A stretch of 64,000 nt of DNA from Symsagittifera roscoffensis (lineage: Eukaryota > Xenacoelomorpha > Acoela > Convolutidae). The stretch's first letter is position 1. Each line of letters begins with the position of its first letter. The DNA lies in assembly GCF_963678635.1 (NCBI RefSeq), contig NC_087065.1, positions 65,069,374 to 65,133,373 on the forward strand, given 5' to 3'. This document shows positions 60,740 through 64,000 of this stretch, in pieces. The notes under the pieces are model-generated. The model was not told the origin of the DNA and made no database searches. It was given only the letters and a program-made list of their open reading frames with translations. The position numbers were made by a program, and so were the translations under genes.

Positions 60740-61997
60740 TCATTCAGCAATGCTGTGTCCGTATCTACGGCAATAGTTACACCATTTTTTGAATGATGGT
60801 TTGCCTTTAAAGTTTGGGTTTTTCTCGTTGATATTTAATATTTGAGCAGTTTTTTCAGCTAGTTCAGTGTCAGAGTCATGAATATTATTTATTTGTGAAG
60901 TAGTAGTTTGGATGTAATTTACATATTGTATTTTTAAATTTTCCATTTCTTCCAATTGTCTAGTGATTTCGACTTGTTCTAGTTTATCTACTAGTTTTCT
61001 GAAGTCTATATCGGGTTCTCGAGTTGAAGATGGATGTGATGCTCTCTTTTTTTTTTTTGCTTTTTTTTTTAAATTGAGTTGTTGGATTCATCATTAATAT
61101 TTCTGTCATTTTTGTGTTCTTATAATCATGTGCGTTAGGGGAATATGCTTTTCTTACTAGTGTTTCAATTCTTACTGCAAGTTGCCTTAGCGTTTTGTAT
61201 GGGATTCTACGAATTTCATTGCATAAAACACTTTGGTGTTGTTTGTTTCTTTCGGAGTCGAACGTTTTTGGAAATTTTTGTGTGAGTTTTTTCCAATCTG
61301 ATTTAATATCTATAGGTAAAACTGAAAACCATTTTTGGGCTGCAATATCAAGTGTGGTTTGGATTAGAGCTGTGCGTCTATGTATCCAATTTTGATGAAG
61401 TGGTAAATTTACTGGTTCAGGTCCTATATTTAAAGTCAAAATAGCTGTGACTGCATTTAAATAATCTTCTACAGAGTGTTCGAGATCTGTTCCTGTGAAT
61501 ACCATGAATAGTTTATTTGAAGATATAGAGGATCCACCCATAAGGTATGGACTCATTGTCATTTGTAGTGATTCTGCTGCAATTGGTATTTGAGAAAAAT
61601 TTGTAAGTTAAGTTTTTGTTATTTCATGTTGTTGTAGATAATATGGTAGTTGAATTTCAATTTGCATTTGAGTTGGTTGGTAATTTTGTGTATTCACTGG
61701 GTTTTGTGATTAAAAATTATTATATCAGGTTGGGTAATGTCTTGTTTGCCTTTGTTCGTTTCGTGTATATGGTTCGAAAAGATCTGGTTGATAGGACGGA
61801 TCTGGTTGATCGATGTTCCTGTTATTGTGATGACGATTTGTGTTACATCGATGATTTTGAGAATCATATTCCTCATCTTTTGTGTAATGTGGTTGATTCC
61901 TAATATGATGTTTGTTTGCTATGTTTTTACTTTGGTGGAAAAATGGATAATTTTCGCTATGGTCTAGGGTAGCTCGTGGCTGATCATTAGAGAACAC
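60740..61997 (-). pseudogene. Gag of element 4 in three frames
   Basis: 61725-61997 is a His/Asn/Gln-rich segment. 60984-61562 (192 codons) is a helical capsid-like segment (DLEHSVEDYLNAVTAILTL, NWIHRRTALIQTTLDIAAQKW), then a lysine run. 60740-60955 ends in a CCHC-like CNYCRRYGHSIAE, where the final cysteine position is now a stop. The order and knuckle identify Gag. Confidence 0.75.
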
Positions 61998-62082
61998 TGA
62001 TTGAGAAGCTTGTTGTGGTACATTTTGATTTTGTGATTGTTTTTGACTATTTGTTTTGGGGAATTTGGTTGTTTTGATGTTG

Positions 62083-62559
62083 TTACTTGTCTGAATGTTT
62101 GATATCCATTTGTGAATATTTTGGAAAAACTGAAGGTTTCATTGTCGATTGTATAGTTGTTTGTCGAAACGCTGTGTTTTTTTCTGGAGTTGTAAAAGTT
62201 GGAGGAATAGAAGAAATGCTTTGTTGTGTTGTTGTTGGCATTGTTTCAAGTAATTCTTCATTAACGAAATGTGATGGAATTTGAATATCTTGCTGTGTAA
62301 GATTTTGTTTTCCATTTAAATTTTGTTGGTAAATAAACGTAGAATTTAAGCTATTGTTGCCTTCTCCATCTGTGAATTTTGAATTATAGTTTATAGTTGT
62401 TGTATCAATAGAAAATGGAGTTATTCTAACATAATCTCTATTAATGGAAACTGTGGGTGATTGCTTGACTTGAGATGTCAGTTGGTACATTAATAAATAA
62501 TGAATGAGACCTTTCAGGGTTCCAAACATAATATATTTTGTCCGCCAATATAGTTTCAT
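62083..62559 (-). pseudogene. Unrecognised ORF upstream of Gag in element 4
   Basis: 158 codons, starting MKLYWRTKYIMFGTLKGLIH, then Ser/Thr/Gln-rich with many TT and PTT clusters. It could be the N-terminal part of Gag or a separate leader protein. No motif recognised. Confidence 0.45.
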
Positions 62560-62677
62560 TGTCTTATTTTTGTGGTTGAAAGTTTTTCCTTGCTAGTGAT
62601 ATTAGGTCACGATTATGAACAAAATAATCAATTATAAACCTTGCTAGTATCTTTCGTAGATCGTGTTTAACATTTTT

Positions 62678-63390
62678 TTATGATATATCGTTATTAGTGA
62701 GATTTTCACGGATTGTGTTTAAAAATTTTGAAAAAAAACTTATTTTTTGTCTTACAGCTGTATGTCGGGATGTTTGAGTTGGTGAGTCATCTTGTGTTTC
62801 TCTCAACTCTAGTATAGATAGGTAGCTATAAATAAATGAAAATACATCGTTTGTGACTATGGAATTTGCTCTTTGTGAATTTTGTTGTTGTATATTTTTA
62901 TATAGTCTGTAAAAACTTTTGAGAATTCTATATCTATATTGTCTGTTTGTATTTGGTGGCTTTTGTGATTTTTTTTGGTGATGCGATTTCGATTGTGAAT
63001 ATACCATAATGTGATGTAATATTACATATATCTTTTAGGTAATGATCAAGGATTTGTCGTTTTATTTTTACTTCAGGGAGTTCTTGCTTACATGGGCTGA
63101 TTCCTTTTTCAAATAAATTTACAATTAAGTTCTGACAAAATTGTACTTGTCCTTTGGAGGGATCATTTAGTGTCTTTATACAAAAATGGGAGTATCGAGT
63201 TATTGTCAAAATTGTCAATGTATTCGATAATGTTATATTGTAAGACTGTTAGTTTGTAACATTCAATATGTCTTATTGGTTGATTCGAGTTATATAGGCG
63301 TATTGGTTTGTTGATATAACACTTTTTTTTATTGCGTTTTCCTTTTATTGATGATGGTGTTGTGGCTTCTGGTTGGGAGTCAAAAAACAT
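62678..63390 (-). pseudogene. Unrecognised frameshifted ORF before Gag in element 4
   Basis: Three overlapping ORFs (63163-63390, 62934-63218, 62678-63007) in successive frames overlap by ~55-75 bases and read as one basic, Ile/Asn/Lys-rich protein of roughly 240 residues broken by two frameshifts. It lies between the expected 5' LTR and Gag, where most LTR elements have only a leader. The family is not recognised. Confidence 0.5.
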
Positions 63391-64000
63391 TTTTGGTTGT
63401 TGATCGGGTTATTTTGTTTATGGAATCTTTTAATTCTTAAAGTTCCTGTATTGTTTTTGTGTCCGATTCTGAGACTGCGTTTCTTTGTTTTGAAAATCGT
63501 TTTCTGATAATTTGTTTTTGTTTTGTTATGATTGTCTTTTTTCGTGTTTGTCGTTTTGATCTTATGTATCATTTTGTTTATCTGTGTGGTGTGATTATAA
63601 GGTCGTATCTTTCGTTTTCAAATAAACAATTATGTAATACGGTTGTTTGTTTGTTACCTAGGTTATCTATTGACATAAGGTTTAGGATGATGGATGCAAT
63701 ATTTGGATTAGAGTCTTCCAATTTCTTAAACTGTTAGTCCTTACGCGTTTTGAGTGGTTATCTTATCTTGGGGGTATAGGTTGTCGTGGTTTGTTGGGTT
63801 AGAGAGAGAGAGAGAGAGTAGTATATCGATTCGTGAGAATGATTTTTTTCTTTTTTGTGACTAAGTTCTAATTTAAGATAGGTTTACCTAATCTTACTTA
63901 GGGGTTGTGATTTGTGATCAAGGGTTGAAGTAAATTAACCCACAAGGTGCAGGTATAATAAGAACGCGAGTAGATCGTAAGATACTATTTTATGACTTAC
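63391..64000. other. No gene recognised; possible 5' leader or LTR of element 4
   Basis: AT-rich, with an (AG)n run near 63803-63818. The minus ORF at 63345-63572 is Lys/Asn-rich low complexity and the plus ORF at 63459-63737 shows no motif. No match to the 26-28 kb region was found, so LTR identity is not established. Confidence 0.4.

Larger units (their letters stand above)
56608..63390 (-). mobile_element. Element 4, 5' half: Gag, protease, RT, RNase H, integrase finger (old LTR element)
   Basis: Minus-strand remnants in the order upstream ORF, Gag, protease, RT, RNase H, integrase HHCC. The gene then continues at 33.9 kb beyond the nested element 3. AT-rich, with frequent stops and frameshifts. 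The plus-strand ORFs across 57-63 kb are antisense shadows. The 5' LTR was not recognised and may lie beyond position 64000. Confidence 0.85.

Overview
The window is from a eukaryotic, almost certainly invertebrate animal, nuclear genome. It has spliced exons with GT/AG introns, several classes of metazoan-type LTR retrotransposons, a jockey/CR1-like non-LTR remnant, hAT-type MITEs, minisatellites and a long tetranucleotide array. No bacterial-style operon, rRNA, convincing tRNA gene or CRISPR array is visible. I cannot name the species.

Layout. (1) 1-3156: 5' part of a minus-strand Ty3/gypsy-type element ('element 1'), cut by the window start. (2) 3157-10088: AT-rich non-coding DNA with an old interspersed repeat, a non-LTR reverse transcriptase remnant (6.8-8.4 kb) and MITE copies. 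(3) 10089-25922: a plus-strand host gene of unknown function, seen as six exon candidates. Its introns hold a 1.8-kb 22-bp minisatellite, a 590-bp ATGT microsatellite and a complete 7,045-bp minus-strand element ('element 2', same family as element 1). Element 2 has 259-bp LTRs and the 5-bp target duplication GCTAG. (4) about 27.8-33.9 kb and 56.6-63.4 kb: two halves of an old, AT-rich, heavily mutated minus-strand gag-pol-env-like element ('element 4'). It was split inside its integrase gene by (5) 33893-56607: a young, giant plus-strand LTR retrotransposon ('element 3', 22.7 kb) with apparently identical 887-bp LTRs.

Element 3 is the centre of interest. It has a 2.4-kb leader holding exactly 35 copies of a 14-bp unit. 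Next comes a 2,933-codon Gag-Pol ORF with coiled coil, capsid, two CCHC knuckles, protease, RT, RNase H, HHCC/DDE integrase and GPY/F module, ending in a TARG1/Poa1-like macrodomain. After a 450-nt spacer with splice-like signals lies a second giant ORF of 2,688 codons. It contains a complete SGNH/GDSL hydrolase active site, a second degenerate SGNH-like domain, a coiled coil and a basic NLS-like patch. That ORF ends at UGA-C, inside a perfect 10-bp hairpin, and the same frame then stays open for another 258 codons. This looks like programmed readthrough or a single fresh nonsense mutation. The whole element appears intact and recent.

Elements 1 and 2 share an unusual economy: the gag start codon straddles the LTR/primer-binding-site junction. 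The first six Gag codons (MAQPAG) are therefore also the tRNA primer-binding site, which fits a serine tRNA. Function assignments rest on motifs read by eye; no database search was run.
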